Source of the DNA: Hyphomonadaceae bacterium
GTDB lineage: Bacteria; Pseudomonadota; Alphaproteobacteria; Caulobacterales; Aquidulcibacteraceae
Reading direction: 5' to 3'
Length of the DNA: 64,000 nt
Assembly (NCBI GenBank): GCA_016791365.1
Contig: JAEUMT010000064.1
Span: forward strand, 1 to 64,000
The position numbers were made by a program, and so were the translations under genes. Numbering within the stretch: position 1 is the first letter of the stretch; every line of letters starts with the position of its first letter. The notes beneath the pieces are model-generated. The model was given only the letters and a program-made list of their open reading frames with translations, ran no database searches and was not told where the DNA came from. This document shows positions 1 to 10,007 of the stretch, piece after piece.

Positions 1-32
1 GGGCTGTTACTGAAAGCGGAATACAAGTTTGC

Positions 33-109
<77 letters not shown>

Positions 110-116
110 AATAAGC

Positions 117-146
117 AACGGCCCCGCAGCAATGCGGGGCCGTTTT
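117..146 (+). terminator. intrinsic terminator after tRNA-fMet
   Basis: An 11-bp perfect stem (117-127 with 134-144, core cggccccgc) closes a 6-nt loop and runs into TTTT. It lies 8 bases past the tRNA CCA end, so it most likely ends the tRNA transcript. Confidence 0.9.
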
Positions 147-214
147 GCGTTGTGGCGCCTTCCTGCATCAGCTAGCGCTGTGCGCACCCCAAAATTCAAA
201 GAAGGCGCGCCGGC

Positions 215-1345
215 ATGACCGATCTCCCGAAAGACAATCTGACCATGCTTTCGCTGGTGAAGGAGAGCGGCGAACTCGAGATCTCGCTCGCGCGCTTGCC
301 GATGCCGTCGCCGCGCGATCACGAGGTGTTGGTGCGTGTGTTGGCGACGCCGATCAACCCGTCGGATCTCGGCCTGCTCGTCGGCGCCGGCGATGTATCT
401 ACCGCACGCGCGTCGACGCGCGATGGACTGCCGCTGATCTCCGCGAGCATTCCGCCTGCCGGCATGCGCGCGATGACCGGCCGCGTCGGCGAAGCTATGC
501 CGATCGGCAACGAAGGTTGCGGCACGGTCGTGAAAGCCGGCGCGTCGCCGGAAGCGCAAGCGCTGCTTGGCAAAACCGTCGCCCTGCTTGGCGGCTCGAT
601 GTACGCGCAATATCGCTGCTTGCCGGCCGCGATGTGCATGGAGCTTCCCTCCGGCACTGACCCCGCGGATGGCGCTTCGTGCTTCGTCAATCCGCTGACG
701 TCGCTGGCGTTCACCGAAGTGATGCGCCGCGAAGGCCACACTGCGCTCGTGCATACCGCCGCGGCCTCAAATCTCGGACAGATGCTGGTGAAGATTTGCG
801 CGGCCGACAATATTCCGCTCGTCAGCATCGTGCGCAGCGCTGAACAAGTGGCGCTGCTGAAAGGCATTGGGGCCAAGTACGTCCTGAACTCTTCAACCGA
901 GTCATTCCAGGACGACCTCACCGCAGCATTGATCGAAACCGGCGCGACGCTCGGCTTCGACGCGATTGGCGGCGGCAAGCTCGCGAGCCAAATCCTGGGC
1001 GCGATGGAAGTTGCGGCCGTGAAGCGCATGAAGACCTACAGCCGCTACGGCTCCGATACGCACAAGCAAGTCTATATCTACGGCGCGCTTGATCTCGGGC
1101 CGACGGTGCTCACGCGCAGTTTCGGCCTGTCATGGGGCTTGTCGGGTTTCTTGCTGACGCCGTTCATGGCGAAGGCCGGAATGGAGACGGTCGCAAAGAT
1201 GCGCAAGCGCGTGGTCGATGAACTCACGACCACATTCAAGAGCCACTACAGCCACAGGATCTCGCTCACCGAGGCGCTCGATCCGGCTGTGCTTGCCGCT
1301 TACAACGCCAAGCGCACCGGCGAAAAATACCTCATCCAGCCTTGA
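215..1345 (+). CDS. MDR-family (zinc-independent) oxidoreductase
   Basis: This 376-aa protein belongs to the medium-chain dehydrogenase/reductase superfamily. An N-terminal GroES-like part (HEVLVRVLATPINPSDLGLL, residues about 38-57) precedes a Rossmann part near residues 165-270 (HTAAASNLGQM, then IPLVSIVRSAEQ and FDAIGGGK). The cysteine cluster of the structural-zinc lobe is not evident, so it resembles NADPH-dependent quinone or enoyl reductases more than alcohol dehydrogenases. The substrate cannot be told. The chosen ATG follows an AAGAAGG stretch; ATG at 245 (MLSLVKES) is an alternative that fits the family N-terminus. It stands alone between the tRNA and the sensor kinase gene. Confidence 0.85.
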   Translation: MTDLPKDNLTMLSLVKESGELEISLARLPMPSPRDHEVLVRVLATPINPSDLGLLVGAGDVSTARASTRDGLPLISASIPPAGMRAMTGRVGEAMPIGNEGCGTVVKAGASPEAQALLGKTVALLGGSMYAQYRCLPAAMCMELPSGTDPADGASCFVNPLTSLAFTEVMRREGHTALVHTAAASNLGQMLVKICAADNIPLVSIVRSAEQVALLKGIGAKYVLNSSTESFQDDLTAALIETGATLGFDAIGGGKLASQILGAMEVAAVKRMKTYSRYGSDTHKQVYIYGALDLGPTVLTRSFGLSWGLSGFLLTPFMAKAGMETVAKMRKRVVDELTTTFKSHYSHRISLTEALDPAVLAAYNAKRTGEKYLIQP

Positions 1346-1574
1346 GGCAATCGCGCCGGCTGGCGCGCTCGCGGACTTGTGTTCAACCGCTGCGCTTTTG
1401 CGCTTGCGAGCGCGCGCGAAAAGCGTTGCCGTCAGTGTGCGCTGTTCCACGCGGGCGAAGACAAGTCGCTGACAGGAAGTCACGACGAAGCGACCAAAAA
1501 CAGCGACGAATGGTTGGGCCGATTACTGTGGTTGCCGGTACCCATCCTTGGGCTTCATTCGCTAGGTTTGTTGA

Positions 1575-2711
1575 ATGACTGGAAGGGAGGATTCAAGCAG
1601 CGCCGCGCCGACTGCGACGCAGAGCTTGCTTGATCACCCCGCGTGGACGCGTTGGGGCGCGCATCTCGCGTTCTGGCTGATGTACCTGGTCGTCCGCACA
1701 GCCGCCGCCGCCGCCGACCCGCCGGAAGACGCTTCGGATTTTCCGTATTTCTTCAACCGGCTCTTGGTCGTCGCCAGCTACTTCATGCTCACCGGCGTGT
1801 TGCTGGCGCTGATTGCGGGCATTCGCGCAAACCGATCGAACTGGGCGCGCAATCTGGCGCTGGTCCTTTGCGCTTTGGCGATCGCGCCGATCACGCAATA
1901 TAGCGAGCAATTCTGGCCGCAAATGCTCGCGGGCTTTTCGCCGGATCCATATCCGTTTGTGATCTATCTCTTCCAGTTCGGCTGGGCGTTGCCGCTATGG
2001 GGCCTGACGCAAGCGCTGCTCGGCTATCATTTCGAGACGATGGCGCAGGCGCGCGCCGTGGCTCGCGCCCAGTCGCTGGCGTATGATGCGCAATTGCGGA
2101 TGCTCCATTATCAGATCAATCCGCATTTCCTGTTCAACACGCTCAACGCCATTTCGACGCTGGTGCTGGAAAAGCGCAACGATGCGGCCGAGAGCATGCT
2201 GTTGAAGCTCGCGGGCTTCCTGCGCTATTCGCTGGATCGTCAACCGACCGCGCTTGCAAATCTCAAAGCTGAACTTGAAGCGCAGCGCAAATATCTTGAG
2301 ATCGAGCAGACGCGCTTCGAGGATAAACTCAAGGTTCATTGGAACATCGAGCCCGGGCTGGACGGCGCTAAACTGCCGAGCCTCATTCTGCAGCCCATTC
2401 TCGAAAATGCGATCAAGTATGCGATCACGCCCAGCGTCGATGGCGGGTCGATCGACGTTTCAGCGCGCCGCGATGGCGACGTCCTTCGCATCGTTGTCGA
2501 AGATGACGGCCCGGGTTTGCCGGCCGGCGACGCGCTTCCGCGCCGGCGCGGCGTTGGGCTCGCCAATATCCGTGAACGGCTGGAACTGATCTATGGCCAA
2601 CGCGCAGGTCTTATTGCGCGGAACCGCGAGCCGCACGGCTGCCGCGTGGAACTCTATTTGCCCCTGGAGGAAGACGTTGTCCGCTCAACCCCTGCGCCTG
2701 CTCTTAGCTGA
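1575..2711 (+). CDS. LytS/YehU-type membrane sensor histidine kinase
   Basis: This 378-aa protein has about four hydrophobic segments in residues 25-150, then a His_kinase domain of the LytS type. The phospho-acceptor motif is INPHFLFNTLNAIS near residue 180, and a C-terminal HATPase follows with N-box QPILENAIKYA and G-box DDGPGLP and GVGLANIRERL. Kinases of this class signal to LytTR regulators, and exactly such a gene follows with a 35-base overlap, so the two are translationally linked. No Shine-Dalgarno is obvious before 1575, so the start is less sure than the rest. The 229 bases before it hold no convincing gene or RNA. The signal is unknown. Confidence 0.9.
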   Translation: MTGREDSSSAAPTATQSLLDHPAWTRWGAHLAFWLMYLVVRTAAAAADPPEDASDFPYFFNRLLVVASYFMLTGVLLALIAGIRANRSNWARNLALVLCALAIAPITQYSEQFWPQMLAGFSPDPYPFVIYLFQFGWALPLWGLTQALLGYHFETMAQARAVARAQSLAYDAQLRMLHYQINPHFLFNTLNAISTLVLEKRNDAAESMLLKLAGFLRYSLDRQPTALANLKAELEAQRKYLEIEQTRFEDKLKVHWNIEPGLDGAKLPSLILQPILENAIKYAITPSVDGGSIDVSARRDGDVLRIVVEDDGPGLPAGDALPRRRGVGLANIRERLELIYGQRAGLIARNREPHGCRVELYLPLEEDVVRSTPAPALS

Positions 2712-3471
2712 CGATGAGCCCCTGGCGCTCCGCCGCATCAAGCTTGCGTTGCAGGCTATACCCGACGTCGAGATCGTCGGCGCCGCAAGCGATGGAGCGC
2801 AGGCGATCACGCAAATGCGCGATCTGCGTCCCGATGTTGTCTTGCTCGACATCCGCATGCCGTTGGCTGACGGCTTTGAAGTCGCCAACGCCGTTGAAGA
2901 TTCCGGTGGGCCGGAAGTGATCTTTGTATCGGCGTTCGACTCGTACGCGGTGCAGGCGTTCGAGACTTCCGCGGTCGACTATTTGGTGAAGCCGGTTGAG
3001 TTCGAGCGGCTGGCCTCGGCGCTCGGGCGCGCCCGCGAACGGCGCGCCGCCAAGGACGCCGGCAGGCGCGCCGAGGAACTCGCGGCAGTGCTTGACGCGC
3101 TGAAACGCGAAGCTGATGAGCGCGACGGGCCGCGTTACGAAAAGGAGTTTTGGATCCGCGACCGTGGCCGCTTCCTCCGCGTGCCTGTCGCCGATGTTGA
3201 GCGCATCGAGGCTGAGCGCGACTATGTGCGGCTCTATTGGGAGGGGCGCACGCTGCTGCATCGCGAGACCATGTCTCACCTTGAAGAGAAGCTCGATCCG
3301 AACCTGATGCTGCGCGTTCACCGTTCGGCGTTTGTGAATTGGAAGCGGCTAAAGGCTGTGCGCCGCGACGCCAACGGGCGCCTCATGGCGGTGCTTGAGA
3401 GCGGCGATGAGGTGCCGGTGAGCCGCGCCTACGCCCAGCGCGTCATGCAGGAAATGAAGACCCGGACCTAA
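2677..3471 (+). CDS. LytTR-family response regulator
   Basis: This 264-aa protein has a CheY-like receiver (LLADDEPLALRRIKLAL; phospho-Asp in VVLLDIRMP; Lys in VDYLVKPVEF) and a C-terminal LytTR DNA-binding domain (RFLRVPVADVERIEAERDYVRLY, MLRVHRSAFVNW). I place the start at TTG 2677 because GGAGG at 2666-2670 sits 6 nt before it and the receiver begins at once. Upstream in-frame ATGs would give unrelated sequence that overlaps the kinase far more. It is the cognate regulator of the preceding LytS-type kinase; its targets are not visible. Confidence 0.9.
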   Translation: MSAQPLRLLLADDEPLALRRIKLALQAIPDVEIVGAASDGAQAITQMRDLRPDVVLLDIRMPLADGFEVANAVEDSGGPEVIFVSAFDSYAVQAFETSAVDYLVKPVEFERLASALGRARERRAAKDAGRRAEELAAVLDALKREADERDGPRYEKEFWIRDRGRFLRVPVADVERIEAERDYVRLYWEGRTLLHRETMSHLEEKLDPNLMLRVHRSAFVNWKRLKAVRRDANGRLMAVLESGDEVPVSRAYAQRVMQEMKTRT

Positions 3472-3480
3472 TCGAAAAAG

Positions 3481-3514
3481 GAGCGGGCGGTTGCGCCGCC
3501 CGCTCTGAAGTTTT
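3481..3514 (+). terminator. intrinsic terminator after LytTR operon
   Basis: A perfect 10-bp GC-rich stem (gagcgggcgg with ccgcccgctc, 3481-3505) encloses a 5-nt loop. A short TGAAG gap and TTTT follow. It begins 9 bases after the regulator stop codon. Confidence 0.85.
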
Positions 3515-3614
3515 CGAACAACGATACGTATCGTGGCTTGATGATGCCGGCAGGCGCGGTTTCGGATGCATGCGCCAGGCCGCCGCGCTAAGACGCCCAC
3601 CTCAGGAGGCGCGC

Positions 3615-4292
3615 GTGCAAGGCAAAGTTGTTGTTATCACGGGCGGGTTCGGCGCCTTGGGGCGCGCGGCCGCAAATGTTGTCCGCGACGCAGGCGCGAC
3701 GCCGGTGCTCATCGATTTTGCGCCGGTCCCTGATGATCTCAAAACCGGAGCGCTCGCTTTTGGCGGCGCCGATCTCACGAAGGCCGACGCCGCGGCAAGC
3801 GTCATGACATCCGCCCACGGCGCCGCCGGCCGTATCGACGCGCTCTTTAACATTGCCGGTGGCTTTGCCTGGAGCACCGTTTCAGACGGCGGTCTCGAAA
3901 TTTGGGAGAAGATGTTCGCGATCAATACCAAGACCGCAATCAACGCCAGTAAGGCGGCGCTGCCGTTCCTGATCGAGACCAAGGGGGCGATCGTCAATGT
4001 CGGCGCCAACGGCGCGTTGAGGGCCGGCAAAGGCATGGGGCCGTACGCGGCGTCAAAGCAGGGCGTGCACAAGCTGACCGAAGCGCTGGCCGAAGAGCTC
4101 AAGGCAAAGGTGCGCGTCAATGCGGTGTTGCCATCCACGCTGGACACCCAGGCCAATCGCCGGGAGATGGCCGATGCGGACTTTTCGTCTTGGGTGCAGC
4201 CGGCCGATTTGGCGAAGGTGATGCTGTTCCTTGCGTCCGATGATGCGCGCGATGTAACCGGCGCGCTCATTCCGGTTCTTGGGCGCGTCTAG
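3615..4292 (+). CDS. short-chain dehydrogenase/reductase (SDR)
   Basis: This 225-aa protein shows the classical SDR pattern: the dinucleotide-binding TGGFGALG near residue 8, NIAGG near residue 80, the active-site serine region NVGANGAL, and YAASK with the catalytic Tyr and Lys. The GTG start at 3615 is preceded by AGGAGG at 3604-3609 with a 5-nt spacer and begins directly at the Rossmann strand. A longer reading from 3570 would add 15 residues without family resemblance. The substrate is not known. It is convergent with cysNC; the two stop codons overlap in a CTAG palindrome. Confidence 0.9.
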   Translation: MQGKVVVITGGFGALGRAAANVVRDAGATPVLIDFAPVPDDLKTGALAFGGADLTKADAAASVMTSAHGAAGRIDALFNIAGGFAWSTVSDGGLEIWEKMFAINTKTAINASKAALPFLIETKGAIVNVGANGALRAGKGMGPYAASKQGVHKLTEALAEELKAKVRVNAVLPSTLDTQANRREMADADFSSWVQPADLAKVMLFLASDDARDVTGALIPVLGRV

Positions 4293-6178
4293 CCGGTCAA
4301 TCTGGTGACGATCAACGCCGCGGCGGCTTCGGCATCGAGCTTGGTCGTATCAATATGGATTTCCGGATTTTCTGGCCGCTCATAGGGGCTATTGACGCCG
4401 GTGAAATTTTTGAGCTGACCGGCGCGCGCCTTTGCGTAGAGCCCCTTCACATCCCGCTTTTCTGCGTCGGCTAGTGACGTGTCGACGAACACTTCAAAGA
4501 ATTCGCCGTCAGCCATGAGCCGTCGCGCCAGATCCCGCTCAGCGCGGAAGGGCGAGATGAATGAGACGAGCACGATCAGGCCGGCGTCGGCCATCAGCTT
4601 GGCGACCTCAGCGACGCGGCGAATGTTTTCGACGCGGTCCGCGTCGGTAAAGCCGAGGTCGCGGTTCAGGCCATGGCGGACATTGTCGCCGTCGAGCAGC
4701 ACGGTGTGCTTGCCGAGAGAGTGCAGTTTCTTGTCGACCAGGTTGGCGATCGTCGATTTGCCGGCGCCGGAGAGGCCGGTGAACCACAGCACCGCCGGTT
4801 TTTGATTCTTGATCTCCGCGCGCGCGCTGCGTGTCACGTCGATTGACTGCCAATGCACGTTCTGCGCGCGTCGAAGCGCGAAATGAATGAGCCCCGCGGC
4901 GACGGTGGCGTTGGTCGTCCGATCAATCAGAATGAACCCGCCCATGTCCGGGTTGGCGTCGTAGGTGTCGAACGCGATCGCCTGATCGACGCTGATGTTC
5001 GCGACCGCGATCTCGTTGAGGTCGAGCACTTTGGCCGCGAGCTCCTCGAGCGTGTTCACGTTGATCTTGTGCTTGATCTCGGTGATCGAGGCCGAAACCG
5101 TGCGCGCGCCGATTTTCAGCCAATAGGGCCGGCCAGGCAACGCAGGCTCGTCCGACATCCAGACAAGGGTCGTTTCAAACTGGTCGGATGCTTCCGGCGG
5201 GTCCGTCGCCGCCGCGATAACGTCGCCGCGCGAGCAATCGATCTCGTCTGTGAGCGTAAGTGTCACCGATTGGCCGGCGACTGCTTCGCGCAGATCGCCA
5301 TCCTTGGTGACGATGCGCGCGATCGTGCTCAACTTGCCCGAGGGCGCGATGCGAATGGTGTCGCCGGGGCGAACCGCGCCGCCGACGATCTGGCCGGCGA
5401 AGCCGCGAAAATCGGCGTTTGGTCTGTTGACCCACTGCACCGGCATGCGGAACGGGCCATTGATGCGACGTTGTTCGTCGATCTCGACCTCTTCGAGGTG
5501 CTGCATCAAAGCCGGCCCCTCGTACCACGGCGTGAGCGGGCTCTTTGACGTGATGTTGTCGCCGGTCAGTCCTGAGAGCGGCATCGCGACGATGTTCTGG
5601 AGACCAATGCGGTCGGCAAAGCCGGTGTAATCGGCGACGATTTTATCGAACGTGTCTTTGGACCATTCGACGAGGTCCATCTTGTTCACCGCCAGCACCG
5701 CGCGGCGAATGCCCATCAATTGAACGAGGTAGGAATGGCGGCGTGTTTGCGTCAACACGCCCTTACGTGCGTCGATCAGGATGATGGCGAGATCGGCGGT
5801 CGATGCGCCGGTGACCATGTTGCGGGTGTATTGCTCGTGCCCGGGCGTGTCGGCGACGATGAATTTGCGCTTGTCGGTGGAGAAGAAGCGGTAGGCCACA
5901 TCAATGGTGATGCCTTGCTCGCGCTCCGCCGCCAGGCCATCGACAAGCAGCGCCAGATCGAGCGCGCCGCCGCGCGTTCCGGCGATTTTGGAATCAGCCT
6001 CCAGCGCCGCCAGCTGATCTTCGAAGATCATCCTGGAATCGTAAAGCAAGCGGCCAATCAGTGTGGACTTGCCGTCGTCAACGCTTCCGCAGGTGATGAA
6101 CCGCAGCAGCGACTTGTGCTGATGCTGTTTGAGGTAGGCTTCGATGTCCTCGCCAACGAGATTTGAAACGTGGGCCAT
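4289..6178 (-). CDS. cysNC: bifunctional sulfate adenylyltransferase subunit 1 / APS kinase
   Basis: This 629-aa fusion joins two steps of sulfate activation. Residues about 20-430 form an EF-Tu-like GTPase (P-loop [24 protein letters not shown]) that drives APS synthesis with CysD. Residues about 455-629 form APS kinase (P-loop [14 protein letters not shown], then [15 protein letters not shown]), which makes PAPS. The CysN-CysC fusion is common in alphaproteobacteria. Its ATG overlaps the cysD stop by one base (TGATG), so the subunits are translationally coupled. All hallmark motifs are present and the length is normal. Confidence 0.97.
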   Translation of the reverse strand: MAHVSNLVGEDIEAYLKQHQHKSLLRFITCGSVDDGKSTLIGRLLYDSRMIFEDQLAALEADSKIAGTRGGALDLALLVDGLAAEREQGITIDVAYRFFSTDKRKFIVADTPGHEQYTRNMVTGASTADLAIILIDARKGVLTQTRRHSYLVQLMGIRRAVLAVNKMDLVEWSKDTFDKIVADYTGFADRIGLQNIVAMPLSGLTGDNITSKSPLTPWYEGPALMQHLEEVEIDEQRRINGPFRMPVQWVNRPNADFRGFAGQIVGGAVRPGDTIRIAPSGKLSTIARIVTKDGDLREAVAGQSVTLTLTDEIDCSRGDVIAAATDPPEASDQFETTLVWMSDEPALPGRPYWLKIGARTVSASITEIKHKINVNTLEELAAKVLDLNEIAVANISVDQAIAFDTYDANPDMGGFILIDRTTNATVAAGLIHFALRRAQNVHWQSIDVTRSARAEIKNQKPAVLWFTGLSGAGKSTIANLVDKKLHSLGKHTVLLDGDNVRHGLNRDLGFTDADRVENIRRVAEVAKLMADAGLIVLVSFISPFRAERDLARRLMADGEFFEVFVDTSLADAEKRDVKGLYAKARAGQLKNFTGVNSPYERPENPEIHIDTTKLDAEAAAALIVTRLTG

Positions 6179-7116
6179 CAGAAATAGCCCTCTTGCTTCT
6201 TCTTCTCCATCGAGGCGCCCTGATCGTGATCGATGACGCGCCCCTGGCGTTCGCTCGTCGTTGTCAGCAGCATTTCCTGGATGATTGCGGTTAGCGTCTC
6301 GGCGTTGCTCTCTACCGCGCCCGTCAAGGGGTAGCAGCCCAGCGTGCGGAAGCGCACTTTCAGCGTCTCCGCCTTTTCCCCGTCGCGGAGCCGCATGCGA
6401 TCGTCATCGACCATGATGAGCGCGCCATCGCGACGCACGACCGGGCGTTCGGCGGCGAAATACAGCGGCACGACCGGGATGTTCTCAAGCTGGATGTATT
6501 GCCACACATCGAGCTCGGTCCAATTCGAGATCGGAAACACGCGGATCGATTCGCCCTTGTGCTTCCTGGCATTGTAGAGCCGCCACAGCTCCGGACGCTG
6601 GTTCTTCGGATCCCAGCGGTGATTGGCGGAACGAAAGGAAAAGATGCGCTCCTTGGCGCGGCTCTTTTCCTCATCGCGCCGCGCGCCCCCGAATGCGGCG
6701 TCGAAGCCGTAAAGGTCGAGCGCCTGTTTTAGTCCTTCGGTCTTCCAAAGATCGGTGTGGAGCGAACCGTGGTCGAAGGGGTTGATTCCGCGCGCAAGCG
6801 CGTCCGGATTTTTGTGCACCAACAGCTCAAAACCCAGCTCCGCCGCCATACGTTCGCGCATTTGGTACATTGCGCGGAATTTCCAGGTCGTATCGACGTG
6901 CAGAAGGGGGAACGGCGGGGGCGAGGGGTAAAACGCCTTGGCCGCCAGGTGCAGCATGACGGCGCTGTCTTTGCCGATGGAATACAGCATCACCGGCTTG
7001 GCGCATTCGGCGGCCACTTCGCGCATGATGTGGATGCTCTCGGCTTCCAGGCGCTGAAGGTGCGTCAGGCGCGGCGGTGAAAGCGTGTCCGTTTGTGGGG
7101 CGCGACGGCTCGACAT
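6178..7116 (-). CDS. cysD: sulfate adenylyltransferase subunit 2
   Basis: This 312-aa protein is the ATP-pyrophosphatase subunit of ATP sulfurylase. It carries the PP-loop [13 protein letters not shown] near residues 45-57, LHVDTTWKF, a conserved Arg-rich stretch ([15 protein letters not shown]) and the family tail ending in KKKQEGYF. It forms the heterodimer with the CysN part of the next gene. The ATG lies 145 bases from the old dusA start on the other strand, so the interval 7117-7261 must hold two divergent promoters. Confidence 0.97.
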   Translation of the reverse strand: MSSRRAPQTDTLSPPRLTHLQRLEAESIHIMREVAAECAKPVMLYSIGKDSAVMLHLAAKAFYPSPPPFPLLHVDTTWKFRAMYQMRERMAAELGFELLVHKNPDALARGINPFDHGSLHTDLWKTEGLKQALDLYGFDAAFGGARRDEEKSRAKERIFSFRSANHRWDPKNQRPELWRLYNARKHKGESIRVFPISNWTELDVWQYIQLENIPVVPLYFAAERPVVRRDGALIMVDDDRMRLRDGEKAETLKVRFRTLGCYPLTGAVESNAETLTAIIQEMLLTTTSERQGRVIDHDQGASMEKKKQEGYF

Positions 7117-7261
7117 GGGGCCTGTCTAGAGGTCCGGCCCGCTTGCTGCAAACGCCTCCGCCAGCCGCGGCGCCATGTTCGCCGCGCAGGTGAGTATGGA
7201 TAGGTCGTATGAGGCGCAGGCGTTGATGGCGTTGGCGGACTGCCGCTAAGACTGCCTGACA

Positions 7262-7336
7262 ATGAGCAAGGTCGATCGCCGTTTCAGTATTGCGCCCATG
7301 ATGGATTGGAGCGAAAAACCAGTCTTTTCAATGTGA
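7262..7336 (+). pseudogene. dusA: orphaned 5' end of the original dusA
   Basis: The ATG at 7262 opens MSKVDRRFSIAPMMDWSEK, the N-terminus expected of DusA, then leaves the family after the IAPMMDW motif and stops at 7336 after 24 codons. The intact dusA at 54849 has the same IAPMMDW motif at its start. This is the host gene's own beginning, cut off when the element inserted, while the element now supplies a replacement start at its other end. Confidence 0.9.
7289..7310 (+). repeat. left attachment site (attL core) of the dusA element
   Basis: The 22 bases match 54879-54900 with a single difference at the ninth base (C here, T there). The core contains ATGATGGATTGGA, which encodes the MMDW motif of DusA. 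Similarity ends abruptly on both sides. Integrases of dusA-targeting elements are known to recombine within this part of the gene. Confidence 0.9.
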
Positions 7337-7345
7337 ATGCAGGCC

Positions 7346-7366
7346 GCGTGTGCACATTGTGTGCAT
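7346..7366 (+). repeat. arm-type integrase-binding repeat, left end
   Basis: The stretch CGTGTGCAC-(2 nt)-TGTGTGCA is found 36 bases inside attL and recurs twice near the right end (54739-54759 and, inverted, 54795-54815). Such repeats near both ends usually bind the N-terminal arm domain of tyrosine integrases. The region 7337-7489 holds no gene; a weaker look-alike (GTGTGTCAGCGTGTGCAG) lies near 7390. Confidence 0.6.
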
Positions 7367-7489
7367 GCCTTCGCGGCGGACGCCGTTTGGGTGTGTCAGC
7401 GTGTGCAGTTCGCTTTGCGTGATGCAGCGCGGGATGTTGTGGGACGAGAAGGGGGTTCGATCTGACGGCGCGAGCGCCGCTGCACACAA

Positions 7490-7852
7490 TTACGCCAGGC
7501 GGCTGCGAAGTACGCGGTTAGACTTGATAGTGCCCGTGTGACGACCGGTGACAAAGGGCAGCGCGATGGCGACGAGCGCGCGAACGAGGTCGAGCCCTAC
7601 CAGCAAGGTCTTGCGCGGCACGTTGGCGGCGATCGCACTCGCGATCGGCGCCACGCCGACATAACAGACCATTTTGATCGCAAGCGCCGCGCCGAGAATT
7701 TCGCCCGCCTGCGCACCAGCCAGATCATACGCCAGCAGCCCCAAGGCGATCGTCGCCAGTCCCGTCCCCCAGAGCGCGGAGACCTGGGCGTTGAAGAGGT
7801 GGCGATAGGCGGCGTTGGCGAGCGGGGACAGCATGGAGAACGATAGTCTCAC
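7490..7852 (-). pseudogene. MFS transporter, N-terminal fragment
   Basis: These 120 residues look like the first third of a major facilitator permease (about three transmembrane helices, with NVPRKTLLVGLDLVRALVAIALPFVT as in the loop 2-3 region), after which the sequence becomes charged and stops. Full permeases have about 400 residues. The GTG start overlaps the chrA stop in a GTGA arrangement, so it was the last gene of the chromate operon. It is cut off about 150 bases from the element's left edge, which suggests end erosion or deletion. Function is unlikely. Confidence 0.75.
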
Positions 7853-9165
7853 AAGACCACGAGGCGCACGAGCCCGGCCAGAGCGCTCGCCAGTATCACC
7901 AGCAGGACATTGGCCTTGAACCGCATGAGCGCGATGGCCGCGCCCAAGGCGATCAGCGCCGCGAGCGGCTCGAAGCTCGCGAATTCAGGCGCTGCGATGG
8001 TGCGTCCCCAGGGCGTTGCGAAGGCAAGGTCGCGCGCGAAGATGACGTGCAAGCCAAACCAAAGCGCAAGGTTGGCGATGACGCCCAGAACGGCCGCCGT
8101 GATTCCCGCGAGCGCGCCAGCCGCAAAGCGGTTCTGACGCAGGCGCTCTGCGTATGGCGCGCCGGCGAAGATCCAGAGATAGGACGGCGCGAACGTGCAC
8201 CAGCTCGCCATCGCGGCGCACGCAACCGCTAAACCAAAGCTGCCGCCTTGCGCCTGCCAACCGGCGAGAAAGGCGACAAACTGATTGACCAAAATGAGCG
8301 GGCCGGGCGTCGTCTCCGCCAGCCCCAGACCATCGATCATCTGGCCGGCGCTCAGCCAGCCATGCGCATCAACGGCCTGCTGCTGCAAATAGGCGAGAAC
8401 GGCATAGGCGCCGCCGAAGGTCACAACCGCCAACTCGCTGAACAGGATGCCGACATCGGTCAGCACATGCCCGCGCCCGAGGACGACGAACGCAATGGCC
8501 AAAGGAGCGAGCCAGAGAACACCCCATATTGCGGCGGCGCTGAGAGCGCCGCGTGCGGATGCTTTGTCGATGCCGGCCATCGGCGTAAGGATCGGAGCGC
8601 TTCGTGCGCGCACCAAGCCGAACACTCCAGCACCAATCACCACAAGCGGAAACGGCACGCCGAAGAGATAGAGGGCGATGAAGGCGAGCCCGGCGATCCA
8701 GAGATCGAGGCGCGTCTTCAACGCGCGCTTGCCGACTTTCACGAGCGCCTCAACGACGAACGCCAGAACGGCGGCTTTGACGCCGTAAAGCAGCGCGGCG
8801 ACCAATGGCGTTTGCGCATGGAGAACGTAGAGCCACGATAATCCAAAGACGACGAGCGCGCCGGGGAGCACGAACAGCGCGCCAGCGACGAGCCCGCCGC
8901 GCACGCCATGCAGCAGCCAGCCCACATAGGTGGCGAGCTGTTGCGCCTCCGGGCCGGGCAGAAGCATGCAATAGTTGAGCGCATGCAGATAGCGCGGCTC
9001 ATCGATCCATTTTTTCTCATCGACAAAGATGCGATGCATGAGCGCGATCTGACCGGCCGGACCGCCGAAGCCCAGGCAACCGATCTTGAAGCTGGCGGCA
9101 ACGAGTTCCGCGAAACTGGGCCGAGCGGTCGCGATCGCTTCTGCTTGGATAGATGCGTCACTCAA
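7849..9165 (-). CDS. chrA: chromate efflux transporter ChrA (two-domain)
   Basis: This protein of about 438 residues is a bidomain CHR transporter. The first half has SFKIGCLGFGGPAGQIALM and LPGPEAQQLATYVGW; the second half repeats the fold with FSELAVVTFGGAYAVLAYLQ and ETTPGPLILVNQFVAF. About ten or more hydrophobic helices follow the motifs. It exports chromate from the cytoplasm. I use TTG 9165 because GGAGG lies 7 nt before it and it overlaps the upstream stop; a longer reading from 9237 starts with non-family sequence. It is the third gene of a SOD-hydrolase-chrA operon. Confidence 0.9.
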   Translation of the reverse strand: MSDASIQAEAIATARPSFAELVAASFKIGCLGFGGPAGQIALMHRIFVDEKKWIDEPRYLHALNYCMLLPGPEAQQLATYVGWLLHGVRGGLVAGALFVLPGALVVFGLSWLYVLHAQTPLVAALLYGVKAAVLAFVVEALVKVGKRALKTRLDLWIAGLAFIALYLFGVPFPLVVIGAGVFGLVRARSAPILTPMAGIDKASARGALSAAAIWGVLWLAPLAIAFVVLGRGHVLTDVGILFSELAVVTFGGAYAVLAYLQQQAVDAHGWLSAGQMIDGLGLAETTPGPLILVNQFVAFLAGWQAQGGSFGLAVACAAMASWCTFAPSYLWIFAGAPYAERLRQNRFAAGALAGITAAVLGVIANLALWFGLHVIFARDLAFATPWGRTIAAPEFASFEPLAALIALGAAIALMRFKANVLLVILASALAGLVRLVVL

Positions 9166-10007
9166 TGCCGCGCCTCCATCACGGCATTGGCCGCATAGAA
9201 GTCTTCGAGGTCGCGGCCGAATACACGCCAATCCCACGGCACGTCGTGATCGACGGCGGGATAGGCGATGAAGTGGGCATTGCCGCCCGCGAGTTCGGCG
9301 AGGCGCCGTCCCTGGCGCACCGGCACGATTTCATCGGCTTCGCCATGGACAAGAAGAATGGGTCCGCCATACGCGACGACGGCGCGCTCGTTGTCGAACC
9401 GATCGCGCGCCAATGCGCCGGGCAAATGGTAGCGGCCGAAGAGCGCGGGCAAATTGCGAAACGCGGAAACCATGACCAGCGCCCGCACAGGTCGTCGCGT
9501 GGCGAGCCCCGCCGCGATTGCGGCGCCGAGAGAATGTCCGTGTACGACGATCCGCGTTGCATCGATCTCCGGTCGTGCTGCCAGCCAATCGAAGAACGCA
9601 TCCGCGTCCGTCGCCAGCGTGACCTCGCTTGGATCGCCGGTAGAGCGCCGATAGCCGCGATACTCCACCATCAAGCAGGCGAAGCCGCGACGTGTGTAGA
9701 AGTCGGCGTATTCGAGTTTGGTTTCGATATAATCCGAATTGCCATGGAAGAAGATCACGGCAGGAACCGTTGCATCGGCGGACGCGCCGGCTGGTAGAAA
9801 GAGCCAGCTCTCGACGCGGGCGCCGTCGGATGTATCAAGCCAATGCTGAACGGCGCCAGTCGGGGGCGGCCGATCCATTGGGCCTTCTGCGGCATTGGGA
9901 AAGACGAACTCGTTTTGCAACGAGTAGGCGGCTGCGCATCCCGCCAGCACTGCGCCGACCAGAAGCATCGCCGCCCACGCGCCAAAGCGCCTCCAGCTTT
10001 TCATCAT
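9162..10007 (-). CDS. alpha/beta-hydrolase lipoprotein
   Basis: This 281-aa protein has a lipoprotein signal (positive N-terminus, hydrophobic run, lipobox VLAGC at about residues 19-23) and an alpha/beta-hydrolase fold of the BEM46-like type. Visible elements are an HGNSDY oxyanion region, the nucleophile elbow GHSLG with the catalytic serine, an acidic residue near GEADEIVP and a late histidine in VDHDVPW. It is probably membrane-anchored and faces the periplasm; the substrate is unknown. Both ends overlap neighbours by 4 bases (SOD upstream, chrA downstream). Confidence 0.85.
   Translation of the reverse strand: MMKSWRRFGAWAAMLLVGAVLAGCAAAYSLQNEFVFPNAAEGPMDRPPPTGAVQHWLDTSDGARVESWLFLPAGASADATVPAVIFFHGNSDYIETKLEYADFYTRRGFACLMVEYRGYRRSTGDPSEVTLATDADAFFDWLAARPEIDATRIVVHGHSLGAAIAAGLATRRPVRALVMVSAFRNLPALFGRYHLPGALARDRFDNERAVVAYGGPILLVHGEADEIVPVRQGRRLAELAGGNAHFIAYPAVDHDVPWDWRVFGRDLEDFYAANAVMEARH

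Noticed and set aside
1346-1574. Short open frames between the MDR and sensor kinase genes
   Set aside because: They are small, overlap each other and lack ribosome-binding sites or recognisable sequence.
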